From the NCBI GenBank assembly GCA_013297585.1, contig JAAFHG010000222.1, positions 1 to 6,457 of the forward strand: DNA of 6,457 bases, given 5' to 3'. The position numbers were made by a program, and so were the translations under genes. The notes below the pieces were generated by a model that saw only the letters and a program-made list of their open reading frames with translations, was not told the DNA's origin and did no database searches. The DNA is from Chitinophagales bacterium. GTDB lineage: Bacteria; Bacteroidota; Bacteroidia; Chitinophagales; Chitinophagaceae. Within the stretch, counting starts at the first letter, position 1. Every line of letters begins with the position of its first letter. Shown piece after piece: positions 1 to 6,420 of this stretch.

Positions 1-63
1 CCTTTTTGCATAATTGTTTATGTTTTAAATTGTGTTTTAAGATTTTTTGTCACCAGCTTTTGT

Positions 64-118
64 ATTACTATTTAGCATTGTTGCGTCGCACCCTTGTACG
101 TTTATATCGCTATGCTAC
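64..118 (+). repeat. Palindromic intergenic repeat, copy 1 (inverted relative to copy 2)
   Basis: The 39-bp core at 80-118 matches the reverse complement of 353-391 at 34 of 39 positions by hand alignment. Similarity continues more weakly outward to a shared ATTACTA at 64-70. The core is itself an imperfect palindrome: 80-89 can pair with 109-118 with seven Watson-Crick pairs, one G-T wobble and two mismatches. It is clearly GC-richer than its surroundings. This resembles a REP-type or MITE-end repeat. Only two copies are visible, so dispersal through the genome is inference. Confidence 0.7.
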
Positions 119-249
119 TATTATAAAAGCAAAGTTTTACACGGTGTAACTATAATATCAAACACAGTACCACCAAGTATTATTCTGACATCATGACAAC
201 AACAATAAATTGTACAACACATTAAGTCATGCTTGTGCATTATTTTTTG

Positions 250-288
250 TTCAATTTGAATTGCACAAAAAAATTGCACAAAATTGAA
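250..288. repeat. AT-rich direct repeat nested in an inverted repeat
   Basis: AATTGCACAAAA occurs twice in tandem (259-270 and 272-283, period 13). The pair is framed by the inverted repeat TTCAATTT (250-257) and AAATTGAA (281-288). A third, inverted occurrence of the shared core, TTGTGCA, lies just upstream at 233-239. Clustered sites of this kind can be regulator-binding sites, but no gene start is close on either side, so a role is not supported. The pattern is directly visible; in such AT-rich DNA it could partly be chance. Confidence 0.45.
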
Positions 289-352
289 TAATTAGCTCAT
301 TATGTGATGCATTAATGCAACTGACTTGTTATTGCAAATACTGTTTCACCAT

Positions 353-411
353 GTTGCGTAGCGATATGAACGTAGAAGAGTGCGACGCAACAGCAGCATG
401 ATAGTAGTAAT
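353..411 (-). repeat. Palindromic intergenic repeat, copy 2 (inverted relative to copy 1)
   Basis: This is the second copy of the repeat, in opposite orientation to the one at 64-118. Its core at 353-391 is the better-preserved palindrome: GTTGCGT at 353-359 pairs perfectly with ACGCAAC at 385-391, then comes one mismatch, then further pairing of GC (361-362) with GC (382-383). The outer extension ends in TAGTAAT at 405-411, the complement of ATTACTA in copy 1. The two copies enclose about 235 bp. No convincing target-site duplication is visible outside them. Confidence 0.7.
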
Positions 412-469
412 GCAGATGGTTACCGAAAAGATTAAAAAATTGTAGGTAATCGTGCAAAATCATAGACAC

Positions 470-499
470 AAAAAAGCCATCCGCGTCATGCGGATGGCT
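470..499 (-). terminator. Rho-independent terminator of the minus-strand operon
   Basis: GCCATCCGC (476-484) and GCGGATGGC (490-498) form a perfect 9-bp, GC-rich stem with a 5-base loop, extended by one A-T pair (475/499). Read on the minus strand, the hairpin is followed immediately by six T residues (complement of 470-475). It starts about 23 bases after the stop codon of the lipoprotein gene, the usual place for the end of that transcript. The T-tract is on the minus-strand side only, so the direction is clear. Confidence 0.93.
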
Positions 500-521
500 A
501 AACTAATTTTATATTTACAGA

Positions 522-2543
522 TTAATTACCTAGAATCTTCACATTATCTATCTGCCAAGTAGTTGTTCTGTCTGTAGCAGTACCTGTTGGGTCAGCACCT
601 TCATATTTAAAAGCAACATAAATAGTACCAGTGTAAGCGTTTAAATTAATATTACCTGATGGTGTAAAATTAGTTGGATAACCACTTGTTAAGCCCGCAG
701 AAAGCGTTGCAGAAGTAGTAATATCTGTCCAAGTTACGCCAGCAGCCCAAGGGTTTCCTGTACCAGTATAATTGGTAGATACTAATATTTTTAAAGTTGC
801 GCCGTTAGCAAAACCTGCTTTAGACTCAAATGTTAAAACTTCGTTGGTAGTAGCATTTAAGCTAACACCTTTTGTAACTAACCACGATGTAACCGTTGCA
901 GCGGTTGTACTAAAGGCGGTTATTTGCGCATATTTATTACCGCCAAATGTTTGTGCTTTGTATTTAACAGTACTTACTTCGGCAGCATTAACCCATCCAG
1001 TTAATGCAATATCTGCCGCTGCTGTTGTTGTTTCAAAATTTTCATCTAGCAATACTGTACCAGTACCACCGGTAGTGCCGCCTACAACGTCTGTTAAATT
1101 GCGAATACCTATTTGGTTAGTTGTATTAAATCTACTTACAATTGCTGTAATAGAAGTTGCAGTAGTTGGGTAAGCTGTAGCTTGGAAAGTTGCACCTGAA
1201 CGTGTAAAATGTGTAATTGTTCCAGTACCGTCGTTAATGTTTGTACTACCATTACTGCCCCAAGTACCACCACTACCGCCAGTAATTGTTACATTACTTA
1301 GTCTAATTAATGTTGATTCCCAAGCATCAATATTTGTATTTATTGCAGCGCCAGTAGTTACTCGTGGTGTTATAGATTTACCAGAGCTAATTAATAGTGC
1401 ATTAGATAGCGATAATGTGGCAACTTGCATTACACCACTAAATTTATCAATAGTAGCACCTGTAATGTTTACATCAATAGAGTCGCCAAGATTAAAATTA
1501 TGTGCAGCGTCAAATCTTACCACAATACCAGACAAGTTATTGCCTTGCTGTAATACTAAATTTTGAGTTTGCATGTTTGCAGCAGCTTTGTCAGAAATTA
1601 CAATACCAGTAATACGTCTACTAGTAGGTGCTGCTACAGCACTGCTTGTATATAAAGCCCTAACGTCTGATGTATTGATTAACGTTGTAGGTCCCTGCCC
1701 ACAGCGGCTTCCATAAAACTTCATATCGCTAGTATCTCTTAATATTAACTGCTTAGTAGGGTTGTTGTTAAATGATGCATTAGATGCAAAAACGGTATAA
1801 ATAGCCGTTAAAGCACCATTACCTTGTGGTAATTTTTGCGCAGCAAAATTTGCATAGCCACTAGTGCGTACAATAATATTGCTAGATGTACCAGCGCAAC
1901 TTTGCGTATTGATGTTTTGCGTGGCTTTACTTGCAGATGTATCTGCATATGTTTTACCCATATCAGCAGAGGTAACTTGATAGTTATCTAACTGAATAAG
2001 CATACTTTGATAATCGTTATTTAATTGTGCAATGGTAAGCACCTTAGGTGCTGGTGGTGTACCTAGTTGGCCTCTTTTAACATAGCCATCAATTAATGCC
2101 GAAGGAATACCAGAAACCGTAGGCGAACCATTAATAATGGCTCTAACACACAATTTTATCATACCACTTTCATTGGCTACATACAAGCCTTTACATACAA
2201 CAAAAACTTCTCTGCCCAATGGGTAACTATTATATAAGCCTGTTGCATCTAGTTGTAAAGCAATGCCAGCAGTACTGTCTTGTATATATACTTCTTTATA
2301 TATATTACCACTTTTATCGTTACCCACTACTTTACCTGCAATAATTATATCTGTTGTTATTGCATTTAAAATACCATACCCAGTACTCAATGCTCGTAGT
2401 TGCTTGATGGTAGTATTTGCTGTAACACCAGGATCTGTGTATAAAGGTGGTTCATCAAACTTTTTGTTACAAGATGTAATAACCACTGCCGCTAGAATTA
2501 TCATTACAAGCGAACTAAAAAAAAGGATGCTCTTATTTTTCAT
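522..2543 (-). CDS. DUF5689-type surface lipoprotein with C-terminal choice-of-anchor-J-like domain
   Basis: A 673-aa exported lipoprotein. Residues 1-24 are a lipoprotein signal peptide with lipobox ITSC, so Cys25 is the lipidated residue. The mature start CNKKFDEPP has acidic residues at +5 and +6, compatible with surface export in Bacteroidota. Two homologous units follow (about 44-274 and 288-486). Each has an OB-fold-like strand pattern (IAGKVVGNDK / ITGIVISDKA), a later SMLIQLDNYQV / STLIRLSNVTI segment, and an ending like LILRDTSDM / IGIRNLTDV. This fits the DUF5689 family, of unknown function. Residues about 496-673 resemble the 'choice-of-anchor J' beta-sandwich of secreted Bacteroidota proteins (DENFETT, GWVN, LKILVST, WQIDNVKI). 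No catalytic motif is visible. The gene starts 31 bp after the receptor stop and has its own terminator downstream, so it is probably the operon's last gene. By position it could act as a SusD-like partner that binds substrate for the receptor; this is inference. No Shine-Dalgarno is seen; the start is fixed by the signal peptide. Confidence 0.88.
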   Translation of the reverse strand: MKNKSILFFSSLVMIILAAVVITSCNKKFDEPPLYTDPGVTANTTIKQLRALSTGYGILNAITTDIIIAGKVVGNDKSGNIYKEVYIQDSTAGIALQLDATGLYNSYPLGREVFVVCKGLYVANESGMIKLCVRAIINGSPTVSGIPSALIDGYVKRGQLGTPPAPKVLTIAQLNNDYQSMLIQLDNYQVTSADMGKTYADTSASKATQNINTQSCAGTSSNIIVRTSGYANFAAQKLPQGNGALTAIYTVFASNASFNNNPTKQLILRDTSDMKFYGSRCGQGPTTLINTSDVRALYTSSAVAAPTSRRITGIVISDKAAANMQTQNLVLQQGNNLSGIVVRFDAAHNFNLGDSIDVNITGATIDKFSGVMQVATLSLSNALLISSGKSITPRVTTGAAINTNIDAWESTLIRLSNVTITGGSGGTWGSNGSTNINDGTGTITHFTRSGATFQATAYPTTATSITAIVSRFNTTNQIGIRNLTDVVGGTTGGTGTVLLDENFETTTAAADIALTGWVNAAEVSTVKYKAQTFGGNKYAQITAFSTTAATVTSWLVTKGVSLNATTNEVLTFESKAGFANGATLKILVSTNYTGTGNPWAAGVTWTDITTSATLSAGLTSGYPTNFTPSGNINLNAYTGTIYVAFKYEGADPTGTATDRTTTWQIDNVKILGN

Positions 2544-2574
2544 GTGTGTGAAGATTAACTATAAATATTTTCAA

Positions 2575-5157
2575 TTAGTTGATGCGTAATGCGGTACTGA
2601 AAAAGAAATTGGTACCAAATGCGTAATATAATACAGGTGGAAATTTATTAACATTTCTATCTGCATAGTCAAAACGCAACTGTTCGTAACCGCCAGTATT
2701 AATAGTCTTGTTGTTTAAAATATTATTTACCCCTAAATTGAATACTAAGTATGTGTTTTGTTTTACACCTCTTTTCTTAGGTAATTTGTAGGAATAACCA
2801 GCAAATAAATCTAATGTAAATTGACCTTTAAAACGGGTTTGTGCCAAAATATCTCTTCTTTCTTTGCTATCTGCACCAAGCCCTGTTACAGCCGCTTCAG
2901 AACGTCTAATAGGATTGATATCTAACCACATTTGGTCAAAATAATTGCCCGTTATACCTGCAAACCAAAAATTAGGACTACGATATTGTAAACCCAAACT
3001 ATATGCTTCTTGTGGTGTATTACCAATTCTATAATTCTGAGAATAAATAGTTGTTTTTTCTAAAATTGCTGCATCATTATCTCTTGTTACGGTTGCTTCT
3101 TGGCGGCTATTGTAATAATATCTACCTACAGCAGCAGCACCATTTACAGAAAGCGTTGGTAAAATTTTTGCTTCAAAACCAAGTTCGCCACCAAAATGCA
3201 CTTTATCTATATTACTTATAGCATAGTTTACAAAGTTTCTAAACTCATCATGGTAAAACGTTAATACATTCATTTGATTTTGAAATTCGGTATAGTAACC
3301 AGTTACACGCAATCTAATTTTAGGCGTATTTAATACGTAACCACCTTCTGTGGTATATATATTTTCGCTTGTTACATTACTTTGCGTAAGGTTTCTAGTA
3401 CGTGGCGATATAAAAACATTTTCGAAGTAAGGGGCTCTTGTACTTGCACTGCCATTTAAGTAAAAGTAGTTACGACCATTAATTTTATAAGTAACGCCAC
3501 CTTTAATATTGTAATTTAGAAAATTAAATACTTCTGATTTACCAAAAGAATTATTGACAAATAAGCCATTGGTTACCTTACTGTTGCGCCAAAATTGTGT
3601 GTTAGATAATTCACCAGAAATAAAGAAATCTACTTTATTAAACTTGAAAACAAATTGCGCCCAAGTAGCTGCTTTGTTTACAGTAATATCATAATCGTAG
3701 CCAAATTTATCGCCTTTGTACAGCAAGCGGTTAGGTCTACTTGTATCGTTTTGAGAAGCGATAGGATTACTTGCAAAATCTCGCTCTGCAAATTGATTTA
3801 AGTCTACATAAAATTCACCACCTAACAAATCGTTAATACGTTTGAAATAATTATTTTTCTGAGATTGGTAAGAAATACCAGCAGTCATTTCAATATCATT
3901 ATTCACTCTTGCATTAAATACAGAATTGAAATTAATGCGCTGCGTATTTATTACTCTATCCTCTACAATATATCTAGACCTTCTACCTGTGACGTTATTA
4001 CCTTGAATACCATTGGCATTTTTAATGGTTTCGTTACTTAAATAATTAGCTTCATACAAGCGATCCCAATTTATTTGATTAAGTGATGGATTACTTACAA
4101 ATGCGTTATTAAATGCTACTGCCAACGCAGAATCTTGTTGGTAACTTGGTAAATAACGATAATAAGTAGGACGAGGATCCGCTGAATTATACCAATCAAT
4201 AGCTGTAGTCGCTCTTTCGCCAAATGAATAACCAACTGCAGTTACAATATTACTATTGTTGTTTATCCTAAAATCGTGTGTTAAAATAATGTAAGGCTGG
4301 TGACTTTTAGCAACATTGGCATTACGTTTTTTACCATTTTGATAACCCCAACTTGGATTGTAGTAATTGCTTCCCATTAAATCCATCACTTCTTGTACTG
4401 CACCACCTTGTCTACCATTTTCTGTAGGTGCCCCAAAGGCTACTAGCGATAACAAGTGTTTGTCGTTTAATCGCTTATCTATTCCGAAAAAATAGCTAAA
4501 GCTGTTGTAATAAGTACCTGCTACATAGCCCTCATCGGCACCTCTAAAACTGCCTGCAACTACAAATGCCCAGCCTTTTTTACTAATGCCGCTGCCATGG
4601 TAAAAAGTGCCTCTATGTGTGTATGCTCTGTTACTTAAAGCGTAGCCAACCTGCGTTTGTTTACGTTGTTTACTAGCCCTACTATCTATACTTGTACTAC
4701 TACCAATATCACCAATGTTAAACGTATTATATCTTAACCCTAGTGCTAAATCTCGGTTACGCATTACATCATTTAAGCCTCCCCACAAACCAAATGGGGT
4801 AAATCCATTATCTAGGTTATCCATGGGTATACCATTCATAAAAGTGGCATTCAAATCATTATCGTAACCACGTATTCTAAAACGTGCTGGGCTAAAACTA
4901 AAAGCAGCGGCCGAAAAAAATGGATCTCTGCCAGCTGTAAGTACCGATGAAATATTTTGTGCACTTCCACCATCACCAAAATCGTTATCATCTAGTGAAA
5001 TGGTAGGAATATTATCCATAGTATTATCTTTTAATTCATCTAAGAAAGTACTATCAACAACTTTTCTTGCGGTATCACGTACAGGTTTGGGGTTAACTTG
5101 CGCCCATACACTATTAATTACAAATAGAGCAGAAAATAAAAATATCACTTTTCTCAT
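2575..5157 (-). CDS. TonB-dependent outer-membrane receptor
   Basis: An 860-aa outer-membrane transporter that would import a ligand using TonB/ExbBD energy. Residues 1-19 are a type I signal peptide ending VWA before Gln20. A short acidic linker (about 36-62, with IPTISLDD) leads to the plug domain (about 55-165), which contains QNISSVLTAGRD, FRIRGYDND and MNGIPMDNLD. The rest is a beta-barrel rich in alternating aromatic and polar residues, including the family-like stretch YYNPSWGYQNGKKRNANV (265-282), and it ends in a strand-like YYAFGTNFFFSTALRIN. The carboxypeptidase-like domain that often precedes the plug in Bacteroidota receptors is absent. The frame is open 18 codons further upstream (to 5211), but the start at 5157 places the signal peptide exactly at the N-terminus, so I chose it. 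The lipoprotein gene follows after 31 bp on the same strand, and the nuclease-like gene is divergent. The substrate cannot be read from the sequence; there is no siderophore, B12 or SusC-specific signature that I recognise. Confidence 0.9.
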   Translation of the reverse strand: MRKVIFLFSALFVINSVWAQVNPKPVRDTARKVVDSTFLDELKDNTMDNIPTISLDDNDFGDGGSAQNISSVLTAGRDPFFSAAAFSFSPARFRIRGYDNDLNATFMNGIPMDNLDNGFTPFGLWGGLNDVMRNRDLALGLRYNTFNIGDIGSSTSIDSRASKQRKQTQVGYALSNRAYTHRGTFYHGSGISKKGWAFVVAGSFRGADEGYVAGTYYNSFSYFFGIDKRLNDKHLLSLVAFGAPTENGRQGGAVQEVMDLMGSNYYNPSWGYQNGKKRNANVAKSHQPYIILTHDFRINNNSNIVTAVGYSFGERATTAIDWYNSADPRPTYYRYLPSYQQDSALAVAFNNAFVSNPSLNQINWDRLYEANYLSNETIKNANGIQGNNVTGRRSRYIVEDRVINTQRINFNSVFNARVNNDIEMTAGISYQSQKNNYFKRINDLLGGEFYVDLNQFAERDFASNPIASQNDTSRPNRLLYKGDKFGYDYDITVNKAATWAQFVFKFNKVDFFISGELSNTQFWRNSKVTNGLFVNNSFGKSEVFNFLNYNIKGGVTYKINGRNYFYLNGSASTRAPYFENVFISPRTRNLTQSNVTSENIYTTEGGYVLNTPKIRLRVTGYYTEFQNQMNVLTFYHDEFRNFVNYAISNIDKVHFGGELGFEAKILPTLSVNGAAAVGRYYYNSRQEATVTRDNDAAILEKTTIYSQNYRIGNTPQEAYSLGLQYRSPNFWFAGITGNYFDQMWLDINPIRRSEAAVTGLGADSKERRDILAQTRFKGQFTLDLFAGYSYKLPKKRGVKQNTYLVFNLGVNNILNNKTINTGGYEQLRFDYADRNVNKFPPVLYYAFGTNFFFSTALRIN

Positions 5158-5178
5158 AAGTACATTTTGTTGCAAATA

Positions 5179-5211
5179 CGAAAATAGGTATTTAAAGTAT
5201 AAGAATATCAA
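5179..5211 (-). promoter_or_regulatory. Candidate promoter of the receptor-lipoprotein operon
   Basis: On the minus strand, TATTTTCG (5186-5179) matches the Bacteroidota -7 consensus TAnnTTTG at all but one fixed position. A TTG (5211-5209) lies 22 bases upstream as a possible -33 element; the known spacing is about 19-23. Transcription would start roughly 15 bases before the ATG at 5157. In such AT-rich DNA similar matches arise by chance. Confidence 0.25.
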
Positions 5212-5247
5212 TCTTTATTTTAGTAATGCAATGATAATACTACAAAT

Positions 5248-5280
5248 TTTGCATTTTTTAGTACCACAATTGTATTTTTA
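5248..5280 (+). promoter_or_regulatory. Candidate promoter of the EEP-family gene
   Basis: TTTG at 5248-5251 and TATTTTTA at 5273-5280 resemble the Bacteroidota -33 (TTTG) and -7 (TAnnTTTG) elements, with a 21-base spacer and one mismatch at the last base of the -7 box. Transcription would begin about ten bases before the ATG at 5297, giving a short leader without a Shine-Dalgarno sequence. Placement is good, but the evidence is only the motif match. Confidence 0.35.
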
Positions 5281-5296
5281 CAGTTCAATAGATCAC

Positions 5297-6349
5297 ATGA
5301 AGAAAATTATATTTTTATTAATTTTATCACCTCTACTTACATTTTCTCAGCAAAAAGTAAGTTACAAAGTAGCTATTGTAGGATTTTATAACCTTGAAAA
5401 TCTTTACGATACTATAGACAATCCTAAAGTAAACGATGATGAATTTACACCACAAGGGCCTAGAAATTATAATAGTAAAATTTATTGGAATAAAATAGAC
5501 AAGTTGGCTTCTGTTATAGCACAAATGGGTACCGATGTGAGCCCAGATGGACCAGCTATTTTAGGTGTTGCTGAAATAGAGAATGATACAGTATTAACCG
5601 ATTTGGTGCGTCAGTCATCCATAAAATCTCGTAACTATAAAATTGTACACTACGATAGTAAAGATTTTAGAGGTCTAGACGTTGCCCTATTGTACAATCC
5701 TAAATACTTTACCCCACTAGAGAGTAAAGCATTGTATGTAGCACTACCAAGTGGTAGTAAAGATGCTTATTATACAAGAGATGTGTTGTGGGTAAAAGGC
5801 AATTTTGATGGCGAAATAATTCATGTGTTAGTTAATCACTGGCCTAGCCGTGTAGGTGGCGAAGAAAGAAGTGCACCAGGCCGTGCAGCAGCAGCAGCAG
5901 TTTGTAAGGCACAAATGGCTAAAGTAGCAGAAACAGAGCCTAATGCAAAATTTGTAATTATGGGCGACTTAAACGACGACCCTGTTAGCCCAAGCATTGC
6001 TAAAGTATTAAATGCTAAGGGGAAAATTGAAGATGTAAAACAAGGAGGTATTTTTAACCCTTGGACGAGCTTGTATAAAAAAGGAATCGGCACTTTAGGC
6101 TATCAAGATGCGTGGAGCTTGTTTGACCAAATTATGATTACTTACCCTTGGTTAAATAAAGACCAAAGCGGCTATAGCTTTTATAAACAATATATTTTTA
6201 ATAAAGAATTTTTGGTAGAGAACGTTGGTAGATATAAAGGCTACCCAATGCGTACATGGGATGGCATGTCGTACCGTGGCGGCTATAGCGACCATTTTCC
6301 TACTTATTTAATGATAATAAAGAAAACAAACCAGGGCAAACGCATCTAA
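5297..6349 (+). CDS. Exported endonuclease/exonuclease/phosphatase (EEP) family protein
   Basis: A 350-aa metal-dependent phosphoesterase of the EEP (DNase I-like) superfamily, closest by motif to the Bacteroidota Exo_endo_phos_3-type group. Family landmarks appear in order: FYNLENLYD (Asn32/Asn35), GVAEIEN (Glu93, metal ligand), RGLDVALLY (Asp128), VNHWPSR (His181, catalytic), IMGDLNDDP (Asp224, Asn226), LFDQI (Asp277) and YSDHFP (Asp332-His333). All expected active-site residues are present, so the enzyme should be active. Residues 1-17 form a signal peptide (cleavage near TFS/QQ), there is no lipobox, and no type IX secretion C-terminal domain is evident, so the periplasm is the likely site. 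The frame is open back to 5000, but that part overlaps the receptor gene antisense and the signal peptide fixes the start at 5297. The gene diverges from the receptor operon across 139 bp. Whether it cuts DNA, RNA or small phosphoesters cannot be decided from sequence alone. Confidence 0.9.
   Translation: MKKIIFLLILSPLLTFSQQKVSYKVAIVGFYNLENLYDTIDNPKVNDDEFTPQGPRNYNSKIYWNKIDKLASVIAQMGTDVSPDGPAILGVAEIENDTVLTDLVRQSSIKSRNYKIVHYDSKDFRGLDVALLYNPKYFTPLESKALYVALPSGSKDAYYTRDVLWVKGNFDGEIIHVLVNHWPSRVGGEERSAPGRAAAAAVCKAQMAKVAETEPNAKFVIMGDLNDDPVSPSIAKVLNAKGKIEDVKQGGIFNPWTSLYKKGIGTLGYQDAWSLFDQIMITYPWLNKDQSGYSFYKQYIFNKEFLVENVGRYKGYPMRTWDGMSYRGGYSDHFPTYLMIIKKTNQGKRI
5885..5899 (+). repeat. (GCA)5 trinucleotide run inside the EEP gene
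   Basis: Five consecutive GCA codons encode Ala197-Ala201, in the helix after the conserved NHWPSR and GGEERSAPGR segment. Other family members usually have a mixed, alanine-rich stretch here. Slippage would add or remove whole alanines without breaking the frame. Confidence 0.6.
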
Positions 6350-6377
6350 ATTTATTTTTTCAATACTTGTTAATCCT

Positions 6378-6420
6378 AAAAGATCGTTTTAGATAGAAAA
6401 CGTCTATGCTATCTTTTTTT
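6378..6420 (+). terminator. Possible intrinsic terminator of the EEP gene
   Basis: Beginning 29 bases after the stop codon, AAAAGAT (6378-6384) can pair with ATCTTTT (6411-6417), enclosing a second inverted repeat CGTTTT (6385-6390)/AAAACG (6397-6402). An alternative 6-bp stem is AGATAG (6391-6396) with CTATCT (6409-6414), directly followed by T residues up to 6420. The stems are AT-rich and compete with each other, so this is much weaker than the minus-strand terminator, but place and T-run fit. Nothing recognisable follows in 6421-6457. Confidence 0.45.

Larger units (their letters stand above)
1..469. other. Gene-free intergenic region with repeats
   Basis: I see no credible protein or RNA gene here. 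Open frames are very short and none has a signal peptide or a family-like sequence. The stretch is strongly AT-rich except for two GC-richer palindromic repeat copies in opposite orientation. Between these copies lie several small symmetric sequences: a perfect 12-bp palindrome TGCATTAATGCA at 308-319, the palindrome TTGTACAA at about 210-217, and the repeat cluster at 250-288. The right edge is the terminator of the minus-strand operon. Any gene to the left lies outside the window, so its promoter or terminator could be in the first bases but cannot be identified. Confidence 0.7.

Noticed and set aside
250..288. Start of a CRISPR-like array
   Set aside because: There are only two 12-bp units with a 13-bp period, with no spacers and no cas genes.
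64..411. Complete insertion sequence
   Set aside because: The 235 bp between the inverted repeats are too short for a transposase and have no coding frame; no target-site duplication is evident.
1..469. tRNA, riboswitch or small RNA gene in the gene-free region
   Set aside because: No cloverleaf, conserved riboswitch core or promoter-terminator pair could be made out; the only strong hairpin is the operon terminator and the next best are the repeat palindromes.
772..1566. Two plus-strand open frames (772-1173 and 1237-1566) opposite the lipoprotein gene
   Set aside because: They are antisense to a well-supported gene and their hydrophobic valine/proline-rich translations are what the reverse of a Thr/Ala/Asn-rich protein gives.
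2263..2589. Plus-strand open frame of 108 codons across the lipoprotein start
   Set aside because: It lies antisense to the lipoprotein's signal peptide and first unit and shows no family-like sequence.
5158..5211. Receptor start at 5211, 18 codons upstream
   Set aside because: It would put 18 extra residues in front of a complete signal peptide and would overlap the candidate promoter; the ATG at 5157 fits better.
5000..5296. N-terminal extension of the EEP protein to an ATG at 5000 or 5231
   Set aside because: The extension from 5000 runs antisense through the receptor's start, and both would bury the clear signal peptide that begins at 5297.
5333..6093. Minus-strand open frames at 5333-5524 and 5836-6093
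   Set aside because: Both are antisense to the EEP gene, which has a full set of family motifs; they have no recognisable features.
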